From an alpha proteobacterium SCGC AAA240-E13 (GTDB lineage Bacteria > Pseudomonadota > Alphaproteobacteria > Pelagibacterales > Pelagibacteraceae), in contig AZHR01000001.1 in assembly GCA_000504625.1 (NCBI GenBank), positions 1-64,000 of the forward strand: a stretch of 64,000 bases of DNA. Direction: 5' to 3'. The notes below the pieces were generated by a model. The model searched no databases. It was not told the DNA's origin and saw only the letters and a program-made list of their open reading frames with translations. Made by a program: the position numbers and the translations under genes. Shown piece after piece: positions 63,184-64,000 of the stretch (within the stretch, counting starts at the first letter, position 1; the number at the start of each line of letters is the position of its first letter).

Positions 63184-64000
63184 ATGAAAAAGCTTTTAGG
63201 GATCTTGGTTCTGGGTTTGTTGTGGTGCAATGTTGGGATTGCTGTAACATTTAATGAAGAAAAAGATAAACTACCAATTACTCCTGAATCAATTGGTGAG
63301 TGGGATTATACCTGTGAAAAAGAAGATTTTATAAAATATATTGCAACCATTGAAGGCTGTATAGCTTTAATAAAGCTTGGAAAAATAGATAAATCAAAGA
63401 AGAAATTAGTAGTTTTTTTACATGGTGATAGAAAAGCAAAAAGTGACTATCCAATAAAAAAAGATTCGAATTTTTCTAAAGCTATAAAAGATGAAAAGGA
63501 AAATATTAATTTTTTTTATTTAGCACGACCTGGTCATAAATTTGTAGGTAGATCAAGATCACCTGGAAAATATAAAAATTATGAAGTACTAAATAAAAGA
63601 ATAGAAAGAGTTGTATTTAAAAAAGGCTGGGAATCGATGAGATTAATTACACAAGCTCTTTATAGATTGAAAGAATTTTACAAACCAGATGAACTAATAG
63701 TAATTGGTATGTCTGGTGGATCCATTGACATATCAGTAATCAGCGGAAAAGTACCTGGTTTGATTGATAAAGGTATTATGGGAGGTTGTGATTGTTACAT
63801 GCAGAAGAGACAGTTTTGGATTTCAGGAGAATTCATTAAAACAATACCTCCTGAAACCGAATTAATTCTTATTACAGGAAAAGATGATGATGTTATTAAT
63901 AGAAATACTCATTATGTAAGGGAAGCGAAAAAGCAAGGAAAAAATGTTGAGCATCATATTGTTACCGGTGAACACAGTGTTAAATCTACACTCTTAAAAA
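63184..64000 (+). CDS. Exported alpha/beta-hydrolase-like protein, partial at window end
   Basis: The frame is open to base 64000, so the 3' end lies outside. It begins with the cassette signal peptide MKKLLGILVLGLLWCN followed by VGIAV (ATG 63184; a second ATG at 63181 adds one residue). The mature part shows a hydrolase-like layout: KKLVVFLHGDRKAKSDY, FFYLARPGHKFVGRS and the nucleophile elbow VIGMSGGSIDI, and later ILITGKDDDVINR and HHIVTGEHSVKS, where an acidic residue and a histidine would complete a catalytic triad. It is the only intact gene using this signal cassette in the window. Function beyond hydrolase fold is unknown. Confidence 0.7.
   Translation, partial: MKKLLGILVLGLLWCNVGIAVTFNEEKDKLPITPESIGEWDYTCEKEDFIKYIATIEGCIALIKLGKIDKSKKKLVVFLHGDRKAKSDYPIKKDSNFSKAIKDEKENINFFYLARPGHKFVGRSRSPGKYKNYEVLNKRIERVVFKKGWESMRLITQALYRLKEFYKPDELIVIGMSGGSIDISVISGKVPGLIDKGIMGGCDCYMQKRQFWISGEFIKTIPPETELILITGKDDDVINRNTHYVREAKKQGKNVEHHIVTGEHSVKSTLLK

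Overview
The window is AT-rich (roughly 30% G+C by eye), with short intergenic gaps and frequent start/stop overlaps. It reads as a streamlined marine alphaproteobacterium, most likely Pelagibacterales (SAR11) or a close relative. Supporting this are alphaproteobacterial gene neighbourhoods (aroQ-accB-accC-DUF2155-NDUFA12, DUF2066-hdaA beside purM-purN, lptF-lptG-lptD-surA-pdxA-rsmA-gmk), an RNase E without its zinc-link cysteines, a prfB with the programmed frameshift, and two candidate tandem SAM-II/SAM-V leaders, an arrangement known from Pelagibacter. No rRNA, tRNA, CRISPR array, phage or transposase gene was recognised.

Layout. (1) 1-8.7 kb: the penicillin-binding protein 1A gene is in two pieces facing each other, with a perfect 95-bp inverted repeat (1-95 and 7588-7682). 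Between the pieces lie prfB, an AsmA-like gene, tyrS, anmK and the 3' part of an alpha/beta hydrolase gene. Inverting 1-7587 rebuilds mrcA, so this is either a recent inversion or a chimeric assembly join. (2) 8.8-40.8 kb: a conserved housekeeping core covering RNA turnover (rne), thiamine (thiGS), shikimate and fatty-acid synthesis (aroQ, accBC, fabD-fabG-acpP), complex I accessory NDUFA12, aspS, hdaA, purines (purM, purN, purF), ndk, pepA, LPS export (lptF, lptG, lptD), surA, pdxA, rsmA, gmk, ribosomal proteins bS6-bS18-bL9, dnaB, an RND-type exporter, a CvpA-like protein and an HD-domain protein. (3) 40.8-44.7 kb: a sulfur block. A peroxiredoxin and two half-size YeeE/YedE transporters sit behind a SAM riboswitch leader and diverge from lrp-cysE-cysK. 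(4) 44.7-50.3 kb: a variable, decaying stretch with small membrane ORFs, a PhyH dioxygenase, cspA, dispersed repeats and several orphan copies of near-identical signal-peptide starts. (5) 50.4-53.5 kb: a methionine block (bhmT-like, rhodanese, metZ) behind a second, nearly identical SAM leader with a near-consensus promoter. (6) 53.5-64 kb: a DUF255 protein, EamA and MFS transporters, then a divergent catabolic locus (rhamnonate-dehydratase-like enolase and PdxA2-like dehydrogenase opposite a tripartite tricarboxylate transporter tctCBA), and finally an exported alpha/beta-hydrolase-like gene that runs off the window and carries the same signal-peptide cassette.

How the parts work together. 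The peroxiredoxin/YeeE-YedE operon and the bhmT/rhodanese/metZ operon carry leaders that differ at 2 of 164 positions, so both should respond to S-adenosylmethionine and link methionine status to sulfur uptake, sulfur handling and peroxide defence. Cysteine synthesis (lrp-cysE-cysK) is transcribed away from the first of these leaders. The most unusual features are the duplicated two-riboswitch leader, the small ORF between one copy and bhmT, and the signal-peptide cassette scattered on unrelated or broken tails.
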